Part shown: in pieces, positions 23,865 through 31,306 of the stretch
Position numbering within the stretch: position 1 is the stretch's first letter
How the letters are laid out: the number at the start of each line of letters is the position of its first letter
Assembly: GCF_000196015.1 (NCBI RefSeq)
Contig: NC_007971.2
Location: 1 to 64,000, forward strand
DNA from: Cupriavidus metallidurans CH34
GTDB taxonomy: Bacteria > Pseudomonadota > Gammaproteobacteria > Burkholderiales > Burkholderiaceae
Direction: 5' to 3'
DNA length: 64,000 nt
Translations under genes and position numbers: made by a program
Notes under the pieces: generated by a model
Database searches by the model: none
The model's input: the letters and a program-made list of their open reading frames with translations, nothing else
Told to the model about the DNA's origin: nothing

Positions 23865-24482
23865 ATGACTGCCACAATCGAAACACCGCTTGCCGCTGTG
23901 GGCAAAGCGATCAGCGGGATCAAGGCCAAGCATCCTGAACCTGATGCGGGCGGACGCGTTCCGAACGCGCAGATAGTAGAGTTCCATGAACGCCAGGTCG
24001 ACGCTTGGCGTGCGCAGGCAGCGGAAGCCAGCCTGCTGGCACAGCACAAGTCAGAGTCAGGTGAGTCTGAGCTGGCGCTCGTACTATCGGAATGGAGCGA
24101 GCGGACGATGCGCGCAGCCGATGAGAGAGCTAGATATCTCACGTCTGCAGAGTATCAAGAATGGCTCGCGGGCCGGCAGGAGTGGTTGGCGGAGGCCACC
24201 GTTGACACGGTCGCAGCCGACAATAGCAAACGGGCGTGCGCGTTCGGCAAGGGTGTACGCGTCGTGATCGCTGAGGACATTGATAGGCGGTTCTGGCGCT
24301 ATCGGTCAGGCCAGACCGGTACGGTCAGGTATGTGCTCGATGATGGCGGCGTGGAAGTACTGCTCGACGGCTACAAACGCGAAAAGCTATCCAACTGGTG
24401 GCGTCGCATCTGGCGAGGCGAAGGCGCCAACCTGGTCCCTTGGCGCGGCGTGTTCAAGGCCTCGGAATTGCGAGTCATTTGA
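23865..24482 (+). CDS. Hypothetical protein, 205 residues
   Basis: Helical first 120 residues rich in Glu/Ala/Arg, then a small beta region (RSGQTGTVRYVLDDGGVEVLLDGYKREKL) resembling SH3/KOW-like strands. Unrecognised. The ATG at 23865 was chosen from a frame open further upstream; no strong ribosome site is seen. First of a closely packed rightward group. Confidence 0.6.
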   Translation: MTATIETPLAAVGKAISGIKAKHPEPDAGGRVPNAQIVEFHERQVDAWRAQAAEASLLAQHKSESGESELALVLSEWSERTMRAADERARYLTSAEYQEWLAGRQEWLAEATVDTVAADNSKRACAFGKGVRVVIAEDIDRRFWRYRSGQTGTVRYVLDDGGVEVLLDGYKREKLSNWWRRIWRGEGANLVPWRGVFKASELRVI

Positions 24483-24499
24483 ACCACAGGAGCCGTAGG

Positions 24500-24715
24500 A
24501 TGAGTACCAAGGTTTGGAACGTGATGTACATGCTTGGAAATACTGCCCGCATTGTTGGCGATGCGGGTAATCCTCAGGCCCGCAAGTCCGCGCTTCACGT
24601 AGCCGCAGTCATCGACAAGAACGGGTGGCGTGTCTGGGTGGAGCATCACAAGACAGGCAAGCGCCTTTTCGAGAGCGAGCGCGAGAAGACGCACCGGGAA
24701 GCTCCCCCCGTGTAG
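24500..24715 (+). CDS. Small hypothetical protein, 71 residues
   Basis: ATG after CAGGAGCCGTAGG. Short alpha/beta protein (KSALHVAAVIDKNGWRVWVEHHKTGKRLF); unrecognised. It starts 17 bp after the previous stop. Confidence 0.6.
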   Translation: MSTKVWNVMYMLGNTARIVGDAGNPQARKSALHVAAVIDKNGWRVWVEHHKTGKRLFESEREKTHREAPPV

Positions 24716-24772
24716 AGGAGAAGGCGATACGCTGGACGAAGGGCGGCCCGGTAACAAAGGGAAAGGTCAAGT

Positions 24773-24982
24773 ATGGCAGGATCACTAGCAGGCCAAATCG
24801 GGCTGGCACTCTTCGGATTGCTCGTGGTGTCGGCCTTTTGCATGGGTGTAATTGCACCGCTCAATCGCTCGGTTGCGTTGACCACAATTGGGCTCAGCAC
24901 TGCAACGGCTTTCGCGTCGTTTGTGGTGCCTGTATGGGAAGAGCTATGGAACTCGCACTTCATGGTGGCGGCAAGGTCTTGA
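24773..24982 (+). CDS. Two-helix membrane protein, 69 residues
   Basis: AAAGGTCAAGT upstream. Two hydrophobic helices (about 5-28 and 33-55). The stop overlaps the next start (TGATG). Unrecognised. Confidence 0.6.
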   Translation: MAGSLAGQIGLALFGLLVVSAFCMGVIAPLNRSVALTTIGLSTATAFASFVVPVWEELWNSHFMVAARS

Positions 24983-25209
24983 TGTCTGCACCACAGCAGA
25001 AGTGGCACGGTGATAACCCTGCCGTAGCACAGTATGCCCGTTTTGCTGGTCAGGACATGGCAGCGATAACCGACGATGCTGGCGCATTCGACTTGCTGTA
25101 TCTCGGCTTTGTAACTGGCGGCTTCCCGACCATTGATGCAGCGAAAGACGCGGCGCCACAGTTTGCACGCCGGGTCTTGTCCCATTTGTCCAGCCTGATC
25201 GACGGCTAG
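24982..25209 (+). CDS. Hypothetical protein, 75 residues
   Basis: Translationally coupled to the membrane protein upstream by a one-base overlap. Soluble (AVAQYARFAGQDMAAITDDAGAFDLLYLG). Unrecognised. Its frame is open further upstream, but only this start fits the overlap. Confidence 0.55.
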   Translation: MSAPQQKWHGDNPAVAQYARFAGQDMAAITDDAGAFDLLYLGFVTGGFPTIDAAKDAAPQFARRVLSHLSSLIDG

Positions 25210-25238
25210 GACCGCACTGACACTACGGAATAGACGAA

Positions 25239-25460
25239 ATGGACAACGAATTAGAGCTGAGAACTATGGTTGGCGAAGCCGACCGTACTTTGCTCGTGGC
25301 GGGGCTCCAGGCGCTGCATCGTGAGCGCCTTGCCGCCTACAACGCGGCCGTGTATGTGGCGTTCATTCGTGGTGAGCTCCATCCTCCCATGGCGATGTTT
25401 GGCTTGGACGAAGTGCACACGATGCTTCGGCGTGTCGGTGCAGCGCCGGCCCCGTTCTGA
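25239..25460 (+). CDS. Small helical protein, 73 residues
   Basis: Starts 29 bp after the previous stop; weak ribosome site. Helical (LRTMVGEADRTLLVAGLQALHRERLAAYNAAVYVAF). Unrecognised. Confidence 0.55.
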   Translation: MDNELELRTMVGEADRTLLVAGLQALHRERLAAYNAAVYVAFIRGELHPPMAMFGLDEVHTMLRRVGAAPAPF

Positions 25461-25472
25461 TCGGAAGCGGCG

Positions 25473-25715
25473 ATGAGCTTGATCGACGAAGCGAGGCGTT
25501 GGCGCCAACAGTGGGGCTACGTTGGCCGCGGCGGCGTAATAGTGGTTTTTGAGGGCAAGGCGCAGGGGTGGGTGAACGAGCTTAGGAATCCAGAACGCTG
25601 GCAGCCTGGCTGCGTGGCGTTCGATGAACAAGGCCGGAGCTGGACAACCATCGCTGGCAATGAACGAGACGGGGCGCTGATGTGGTTGCCCAATGACCCG
25701 ATCAAGGGAGAATGA
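25473..25715 (+). CDS. Small hypothetical protein, 80 residues
   Basis: Aromatic-rich beta pattern (GGVIVVFEGKAQGWVNELRNPERWQPGCVAFDEQG). The stop overlaps the next start by four bases. Unrecognised. Confidence 0.6.
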   Translation: MSLIDEARRWRQQWGYVGRGGVIVVFEGKAQGWVNELRNPERWQPGCVAFDEQGRSWTTIAGNERDGALMWLPNDPIKGE

Positions 25716-25936
25716 GCATGATCCTTACTGAAGCAGAGCGGGTCGCGATTCGCGGCTTGGCGTCAGGCGACAAGACGCAATTCGAGGCCGCGCAGGGCGC
25801 CTTTAATCGGGCAGCACGGCAACACGGCGTGGACTCCTGCGTAGAGCTCCAATTCATGGCTGAATTGCTTGCGCCGGTTCCGGATCTGCTACTGCGCTCA
25901 CAGTATCGCGCGGCCGTACTGAAGCAAGCGATTTGA
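25712..25936 (+). CDS. Small helical protein, 74 residues
   Basis: ATGA overlap with the previous gene and GGGAG upstream. Helical, Ala-rich; unrecognised. Confidence 0.6.
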   Translation: MSMILTEAERVAIRGLASGDKTQFEAAQGAFNRAARQHGVDSCVELQFMAELLAPVPDLLLRSQYRAAVLKQAI

Positions 25937-25942
25937 TGGGAA

Positions 25943-26341
25943 ATGGACCAAATGAGCGTAGCAAAGTGCGTTGCATCACTACTTGTCCTCTCGGCTGTCA
26001 CAGGCTGCGCAATGACGCAACAGGAATTGGCGCACGAACCGCCAAATGCAAAATTTGTCGTGGCTGCAGAGTTCGGATGTCTCTATGAAAAGGGCGCCGA
26101 AAGAGCTGCTGCCAGCTTGGGCGTGAGCGAACCGAAGATGAGCGGCTACATTAGCTCCAAAGGCGGCTACGCATGGTTCCGACAACCGCTGACCTTGATC
26201 ATGCTGCGTTCCAAAGGCGCCGGCAGCACTGAGATCACGCGACAGCAACACGGAAGCGCGGCGGTCCTAGGCCAAGGCGAAGACATGCTTGCTTACTTGA
26301 AATCGAATCCATGTGTGGTCGATCCCCAGCGCCCAGAGTAG
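25943..26341 (+). CDS. Predicted lipoprotein, 132 residues
   Basis: Signal with lipobox near residue 22 (LLVLSAVTGC). The mature part has two further Cys. Unrecognised. Last gene of the rightward group; no terminator was found before the convergent gene at 26373. Confidence 0.65.
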   Translation: MDQMSVAKCVASLLVLSAVTGCAMTQQELAHEPPNAKFVVAAEFGCLYEKGAERAAASLGVSEPKMSGYISSKGGYAWFRQPLTLIMLRSKGAGSTEITRQQHGSAAVLGQGEDMLAYLKSNPCVVDPQRPE

Positions 26342-26372
26342 CTTCACCAGCGAAGAGGAATAGCCATTCGAT

Positions 26373-26819
26373 TCACTGGCAGCGCGTATCAGTGCGCTTG
26401 ACCATCTCTCTCAACTCATCCCGAACGTGCTCCGGGAGTGTTACGCCGCTTGCCATCCTGAGGAATGCCGCTCGATGTGCTCGCGACCGAGAACACAAGG
26501 CTTCCAGCTTTGTGAATGCCTCGCGTGATACGCGATAGCTTTTGGTCTCGCGAAAGACCAGGCTCAAACAAAAATCAAGAATTGACACGCGCTTGCGCAG
26601 GAAGACCGCGACGATCACGTGATCTCGGGCCTCGCGCTCCTCTGGCGGTATGGCCCCTACGCGGACGTAGTCAATCGGCTCGGTGATGTACTCCTCATCA
26701 AGCGGCGTAGCCATATGGCGAGTCGTACGGCCACCCACGTTGAAGGTATAGTCAGGATCGAATGGTTCTTGTGCGTATTCCCAGGATGGACGTGGGATCG
26801 CGGTGCCTGGATACGTCAT
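26373..26819 (-). CDS. Hypothetical protein, 148 residues
   Basis: Last gene of the leftward operon that starts with AbiE. Soluble, with a short hydrophobic stretch near residue 80 (VSILDFCLSLVF). Unrecognised. Its ATG lies just past the upstream stop. Confidence 0.6.
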   Translation of the reverse strand: MTYPGTAIPRPSWEYAQEPFDPDYTFNVGGRTTRHMATPLDEEYITEPIDYVRVGAIPPEEREARDHVIVAVFLRKRVSILDFCLSLVFRETKSYRVSREAFTKLEALCSRSRAHRAAFLRMASGVTLPEHVRDELREMVKRTDTRCQ

Positions 26820-26820
26820 T

Positions 26821-27261
26821 TCAGTTTTCAGCCCCCACGAAATCGCCGTTTGGGCGCTTGAGTCGCATCATTGGAATGCCTTTGTGTTCCAGGTGCTCAA
26901 CGGACCAGGTCTCGGACGTCTTTTTGCCGCCTGAACCGTAGAGGGAAACGGGAACACTCTTTGTGGCTGGGCCGAAGACGACGCAACCTGATCCGTCCAC
27001 AGGATGTCCACCCATGAACCAGAGGTACTTTGATGGCGGCACTGGTTCGCTGGGGCACAGATCGCTACCACTGATGACTGTAGCTTCCCCACCAACCACG
27101 AGCCGCGTCCCTGGTGGAATTACCGTGGTGTAGCCGGGCGACCCGATTGCCTTGTATGCTCCCGCGCCGATGTCCTCCAACATACCTGCGTGAGACACCC
27201 TTGCCAAACTGAGGGCGGCACCGACCAGCAGCGTCAAGGTTTTCAGAGTTCGCCTCTTCAT
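26821..27261 (-). CDS. Exported hypothetical protein, 146 residues
   Basis: Signal peptide (MKRRTLKTLTLLVGAALSLA, cleavage probably after SHA near 25). The mature domain is Gly/Pro-rich, beta-type, with two Cys that could pair. Unrecognised. Start overlaps the upstream stop (ATGA). Confidence 0.65.
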   Translation of the reverse strand: MKRRTLKTLTLLVGAALSLARVSHAGMLEDIGAGAYKAIGSPGYTTVIPPGTRLVVGGEATVISGSDLCPSEPVPPSKYLWFMGGHPVDGSGCVVFGPATKSVPVSLYGSGGKKTSETWSVEHLEHKGIPMMRLKRPNGDFVGAEN

Positions 27262-27566
27262 CGTTCAACCATCCCGTTCAGGTGTGTTCCCGGATGGATC
27301 GCGCCATCGCTCTCACCTTGTGGTCGGCCTGCGAAAAATTGGGATTGCCCAAACAGTGGGTAAAGGGTTAATGGCCCTGCCACGAAGAAGACATTGAGCA
27401 TGATGAAGTCCATCAGGAAAGTCTTCCCGAACCCGGCGCGGGCCTCTTCCGATAGAGCAGGGAGATTCCAGAAGGCAAGGCCCACCCCGCTCTTGATGCA
27501 CGCCATCACGAAAGCCGCGAGCGTGACACCTAGCATCAGGGCGCCGATCATATCACTGCGTTTCAT
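27258..27566 (-). CDS. Two-helix membrane protein, 102 residues
   Basis: Start chosen at MKRSDMIG, preceded by ACAGGAGTAAGG. Helices about 6-28 and 50-72. Unrecognised. Overlaps the exported-protein gene by four bases. Confidence 0.65.
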   Translation of the reverse strand: MKRSDMIGALMLGVTLAAFVMACIKSGVGLAFWNLPALSEEARAGFGKTFLMDFIMLNVFFVAGPLTLYPLFGQSQFFAGRPQGESDGAIHPGTHLNGMVER

Positions 27567-27631
27567 CCTTACTCCTGTACCTGTTTCTTGTGACTGGGGC
27601 GGGGAGGAGATTGCGCCTGGCGCCATTCCGA

Positions 27632-27763
27632 TTAGTTCTTGCCAAAGATCCGGCGAGCGCAGACATGCAGCGGAATTCCGGTGAGAAGCAACGCGACTCC
27701 GACGATGACGGGAGTCGCCTGCGAGGTTTCAAACAATCACGATGCGCCGCCGGACTTCGCCAT
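27632..27763 (-). pseudogene. Small membrane protein with in-frame stop
   Basis: Coupled to the tiny gene upstream (TGATG). The frame reads MAKSGGAS, TGA (27737-27739), then continues LFETSQATPVIVGVALLLTG and more to TAA. The part after the stop is clearly hydrophobic and protein-like. Either TGG (Trp) mutated to TGA, or translation restarts at the TTG just after it. Confidence 0.45.
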
Positions 27764-27858
27764 CAAGTACGTAACACCAGCAACACGGACGCCACCGCAA
27801 TAACGGCGAATATACCTGGCCCAAGGGGAGCCAGTAAGTCTTTGGGAGTCTTGTTCAC
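27763..27858 (-). CDS. Tiny membrane peptide, 31 residues
   Basis: GTG start overlapping the stop of the 97-residue gene (GTGA). One hydrophobic helix (GIFAVIAVASVLLVL). Linked by overlaps on both sides, which supports translation. Confidence 0.5.
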   Translation of the reverse strand: MNKTPKDLLAPLGPGIFAVIAVASVLLVLRT

Positions 27859-28148
27859 TGGATAAACTCCACCGGCTGCCCGCCGATCACGGGGCGCTCG
27901 TGCTGCATCGGCAGGCTACCGATCCTTGGTGGTGCCGAAACGTTCGGGCGAAGTGAGGCAGGAGTGGCGCGGGTTAGGGCGCGCAATGCGCTCGGAGAGA
28001 TCTTGAGCGAGCGGTCCGCGTCGACATGGTTCAAACCCTGCAGCAGCTCGTTGGCCGTGATGCTCAGGTTCTGCAGAATGTTGTCCGCCTCCCATTCCGG
28101 TATGCGGGTCTCGTCGATACGCATTAGGAACGTTTGCTCCGTCATCAT
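27855..28148 (-). CDS. Hypothetical protein, 97 residues
   Basis: Ten bases after the AbiEii stop, with AAGG before its ATG-ATG start, so it is in the AbiE operon. Acidic helical N-terminus and a Pro-rich end. Unrecognised. Confidence 0.6.
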   Translation of the reverse strand: MMTEQTFLMRIDETRIPEWEADNILQNLSITANELLQGLNHVDADRSLKISPSALRALTRATPASLRPNVSAPPRIGSLPMQHERPVIGGQPVEFIQ

Positions 28149-28157
28149 TTGTCGGCC

Positions 28158-29108
28158 TTATTGGGTTGTCGTGAGGAGTGCATCGAAACGTTCGCGGAGC
28201 AACTTCTCTTGGTCTGCGAAGCGGGCGTCCCCCGAGTCCCTCAGCTTCATGATGTTCTGGAGCTTCCAACGGACGGCCGGCAAGTCCTTGAGGTGAGGGA
28301 AGGCCGGCATCAGAGTCCAGTCGGGCTCTGCCTTCACAAACGAGATGAGGAAATCGCGGTGAGCCGGGGTCAGCGCCGCGGGCAATTCGGTCTGAAGCCG
28401 CTGTTGGACGGCGACCAGGCGGTCGAGGCTTACCTCTTCAGTTGTCATACCCACAAACTCGCCGTAGCTCTCCTCGAGGTTCTTCTGCTTTGGGAACAGC
28501 ACTTCATGGGTTGGTCGATTGTGTCCTGCCAGGTAGCCGACAAAGCAGTCGACGAAATCGGCTTGCAGGCCGAACATCTCATAGCAGTGCATGACATCGA
28601 AGATGTCTCTCGAGTGCTGCCGATCCATCGCGGCAACCAGCTTGCTTCCGTACAGCTCTGCCTTCTGAAGGACCGGAACCGAGATGGACTTGTTGAAGAG
28701 CTCCTGTGCTTTTGGCACGAGTTCATGCATCACAGGGGCCAGCAACGTGCCCCGAAACACATAGTTGACTTCGACCTTCACGGACGAATCGGCAGATACC
28801 GCTGTCAGCTTGACGTCGTCCCCCTTGATCTTGCTGTTCGATGCGACCTTCGTGAAATGAGCCTCGTATCCCAGCTTCTCAATCGCCTCTTTTGCGCGGG
28901 CCAGCTCTTCTCCGATGCTCTGGAGCGCCGCTTCGCGGTCCATCGTGTGCTCGGTGAACACGACGTCGATATCGACGGACAAGCGGGGTAGGTCCTGGAG
29001 GAACAGGTTAATGGCAGTTCCCCCCTTCATAGCGAACTTGTCAGTATCGAAGACGGGCGGCGCGATATCAATGAGCAGGCGGACGGTGTCGAGATAGGTA
29101 TTGTTCAT
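28158..29108 (-). CDS. abiEii: AbiEii-type nucleotidyltransferase toxin
   Basis: 316 residues of the AbiEii/DUF1814 family of nucleotidyltransferase-fold toxins. The signature GG (29-30) followed by LSVDIDVVF with the paired Asp 46/48 is intact, as is a later SRDIFDVMHCY helix. Such toxins pair with AbiEi in abortive infection of phage and plasmid stabilisation. Its ATG overlaps the antitoxin stop by four bases. Confidence 0.85.
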   Translation of the reverse strand: MNNTYLDTVRLLIDIAPPVFDTDKFAMKGGTAINLFLQDLPRLSVDIDVVFTEHTMDREAALQSIGEELARAKEAIEKLGYEAHFTKVASNSKIKGDDVKLTAVSADSSVKVEVNYVFRGTLLAPVMHELVPKAQELFNKSISVPVLQKAELYGSKLVAAMDRQHSRDIFDVMHCYEMFGLQADFVDCFVGYLAGHNRPTHEVLFPKQKNLEESYGEFVGMTTEEVSLDRLVAVQQRLQTELPAALTPAHRDFLISFVKAEPDWTLMPAFPHLKDLPAVRWKLQNIMKLRDSGDARFADQEKLLRERFDALLTTTQ

Positions 29109-29830
29109 GGTTCTTGTGCGATGCTGTGCTTCAGCTTGTTCGACAACCGTTTGGCTTCGACGCGTAGATCAACATGTTCTTGGAGGTGTTTTCCCCAGTC
29201 AAAGCCGCTTTCCTCTCCCAAGACCTTCACTAGCTTGAGGACTTTCAGGCGTGTGCAACTGTCCAAGAACATGTGGAGGACCGGTGGGCGGAGGCTTCGC
29301 ATCGTGACGATGATGTTCTCCACCTCTTCGAGAGTCTGGTTCTTGCCGACATCGCTCACGAGCTCGAGGAACGCGCGCTCAGGAACGGATACGAGAACAG
29401 ATGGGTTTCCGTTCGGCAGCGGCTTCAGGCCTTCATCGTAGGGGAACGACTCGCCAAACAGGTTGGTCGTCTGATAGCTATAGGTAAGGTGCTTGCCGAC
29501 CCAGTCCGGAAATCTGTACGCACTCTGGCCCCAAAGCACTACCTTCTCTCGGAATGCGATGTTGTGGCGGACACCTTGCCAATCCAGGGCAGTTTTCCCC
29601 CCGACGTGCAGCCCTTTGATCCGTCGGCTCAAGAACGCCAGGATTCCGTCCCGGGTTGGTTTGTCGCCCCGGAGCAGATAGGCGCTTCTCCCGAGTTGTT
29701 CGAGCCAGGCCTCGCTGACCATATGGCTAAGGGAGCGCTCAGACACGCCCATTTCGCGGAGCATCTCTGTGTCCATCGGCTGGCCGCGTGGCGCTTGCGC
29801 CATCAGATTGTGGAGTGGCTTGTTACGCAT
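29105..29830 (-). CDS. abiEi: AbiEi-type antitoxin
   Basis: 241 residues. N-terminal winged helix (about 20-75, MGVSERSLSHMVSEAWLEQLGRSAYLL) followed by the AbiEi C-terminal domain. Family members repress their own promoter by binding inverted repeats, and such a repeat lies at 29854-29889. First gene of a leftward operon of about 3.4 kb. Confidence 0.85.
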   Translation of the reverse strand: MRNKPLHNLMAQAPRGQPMDTEMLREMGVSERSLSHMVSEAWLEQLGRSAYLLRGDKPTRDGILAFLSRRIKGLHVGGKTALDWQGVRHNIAFREKVVLWGQSAYRFPDWVGKHLTYSYQTTNLFGESFPYDEGLKPLPNGNPSVLVSVPERAFLELVSDVGKNQTLEEVENIIVTMRSLRPPVLHMFLDSCTRLKVLKLVKVLGEESGFDWGKHLQEHVDLRVEAKRLSNKLKHSIAQEP

Positions 29831-29853
29831 TTCTCCATTCTAGTTGATTACTG

Positions 29854-29889
29854 ATGCAAAAACCCTCGCCAAAGTGTACGTTTTTGCAT
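29854..29889. promoter_or_regulatory. Inverted repeat upstream of AbiE operon
   Basis: ATGCAAAAAC (29854-29863) and GTTTTTGCAT (29880-29889), perfect 10-bp arms 16 nt apart, 24 bp before the antitoxin start. Likely AbiEi operator. Confidence 0.7.
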
Positions 29890-29963
29890 GAAAAATGTGA
29901 AAGGCATCGAGCGCACAGAGCTCTTACATACCAAGGGGCACCAATCACGTCATCATTGGATGC

Positions 29964-29969
29964 TATAAT
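29964..29969 (+). promoter_or_regulatory. -10 box of vapBC
   Basis: TATAAT, 26 nt before the VapB ATG; the -35 region is weak (CACGTC/ATCATT). Confidence 0.5.
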
Positions 29970-29995
29970 TTGTGCTTGTACTTGCGGAGGCTCCT

Positions 29996-30193
29996 ATGCG
30001 TACGACCATTGCGCTTGACGATGAACTGTTGGCCAAGGCCCAAGCCTATACGGGGCTGGAAGAGAAAACGGCACTTGTGCGCGAGGCGCTAAAGGCCTTG
30101 ATCCAGCGTGAAGCCGCCAAACGACTCGCGAACCTTGGCGGGAGCCAACCGGGCATCGAAGGGGTACCGCGTCGCCGGCAGGACACCAAATGA
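29996..30193 (+). CDS. vapB: VapB-type antitoxin
   Basis: 65 residues from the ATG after GGAGG. N-terminal ribbon-helix-helix type (MRTTIALDDELLAKAQAYTG, then EKTALVREALKALIQRE), the VapB/DUF2191 pattern. The C-terminal part should mask the toxin. It overlaps vapC by four bases. Confidence 0.85.
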   Translation: MRTTIALDDELLAKAQAYTGLEEKTALVREALKALIQREAAKRLANLGGSQPGIEGVPRRRQDTK

Positions 30194-30561
30194 TTCTTGT
30201 CGACACGTCGGTCTGGATTGACCACCTCAACGCTTCTGATCCGATGCTGATCAGCCTCTTAACCCAGGAGCGTGTGCTGATTCATCCCTATGTGATCGGT
30301 GAGATTTCGCTTGGTAGTCTGCGGGACCGAGATGTCGTGCTTGGCGCTCTGCGCGATTTGCCGCGAGCGCCTGTCGCAACACCAGAGGAGACCCTGTATT
30401 TGATCGAGCGCGAAGGCTTGTTCAACCGTGGAATCGGATATGGCGATACATCATTGTTGGCATCCGCGCGTCTCCAACCAGGCATCGCCATCTGGACGCG
30501 TGACAAGCGATTGAAGAAAGTTGCTGATGAACTCTGTCTCGGCGCGGTCCTTTCGCACTAG
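30190..30561 (+). CDS. vapC: VapC-type PIN-domain toxin
   Basis: 123 residues, normal VapC length. PIN acidic residues are in place: D5 (LVDTS), E38, D86 (GYGDTS) and D105 (TRDKR). Expected to be a Mg-dependent RNase acting on tRNA or rRNA, as in known VapCs. Overlaps vapB (ATGA). Confidence 0.88.
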   Translation: MILVDTSVWIDHLNASDPMLISLLTQERVLIHPYVIGEISLGSLRDRDVVLGALRDLPRAPVATPEETLYLIEREGLFNRGIGYGDTSLLASARLQPGIAIWTRDKRLKKVADELCLGAVLSH

Positions 30562-30638
30562 CTCGCGGTAGTGCGGAAGCGGCCGGCCGTGCAGTCAATC
30601 ACCAGGCCGGCCCTCTGGTGGACAGGAGAATTAGAAGA

Positions 30639-31286
30639 ATGACCATGGAAGTCAAACACCACCTGTTGAATCCGGATGGATCGTATAGCCCGATCATCCC
30701 GGATGAACCGATTGGAGGCACTGCCGCGCAGTACGCCAGTTTTATTCAGGCTGAAAACGAGAGAGACGCTGAGGCGCGGGCTCTCATGATGGCCGGGAAG
30801 GTTGTTCTGGGCGCGATTGCCGAGAGAATGGCCGCGCCAAACGACCGCGCGCAACATGAGGCTGAACCACTCGGAATGCGGATCGCAGAAGACCTCGCGG
30901 TGGTGTTCGCAGCGACGATGACGAAAACAGGATCGGTGAGCCACCAGACGGTGGATCAGATTAAGACCATTGAGGCCCCGGTACAAGTTGTCAATGGCGA
31001 CGCACCGAATACGGTAGACGAAGAGGCCAAGGTCCTTGCAACGTCACTGCCAGGCGTGGAGTCGGTCGCCGGCGAAGACGGCTCGATGCTCGTCCGGTTC
31101 AGCGACGGAACTGAGGCTACTGTCACGCGCAGCTTTCTCGCGTGGACGGGCGATCCGACGTTTGAGCTTTGGCTCCCTCGTGATGAGCGGACTGGCATGG
31201 CCAAGATGATGCCCAAGCTTTCAAGAGGTGAAGTACTTAACCCGCTCGGTCAACTCGCGGCGGCAGCCGCGAAGCGCGCAGCATAG
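30639..31286 (+). CDS. Hypothetical protein, 215 residues
   Basis: ACAGGAG precedes the ATG. Soluble, acidic, with a possible beta domain near 140-175 (VAGEDGSMLVRFSDGTEATVTRSFLAW). Unrecognised. Confidence 0.6.
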   Translation: MTMEVKHHLLNPDGSYSPIIPDEPIGGTAAQYASFIQAENERDAEARALMMAGKVVLGAIAERMAAPNDRAQHEAEPLGMRIAEDLAVVFAATMTKTGSVSHQTVDQIKTIEAPVQVVNGDAPNTVDEEAKVLATSLPGVESVAGEDGSMLVRFSDGTEATVTRSFLAWTGDPTFELWLPRDERTGMAKMMPKLSRGEVLNPLGQLAAAAAKRAA

Positions 31287-31306
31287 GCGGATGCCTTCCT
31301 TGCACC

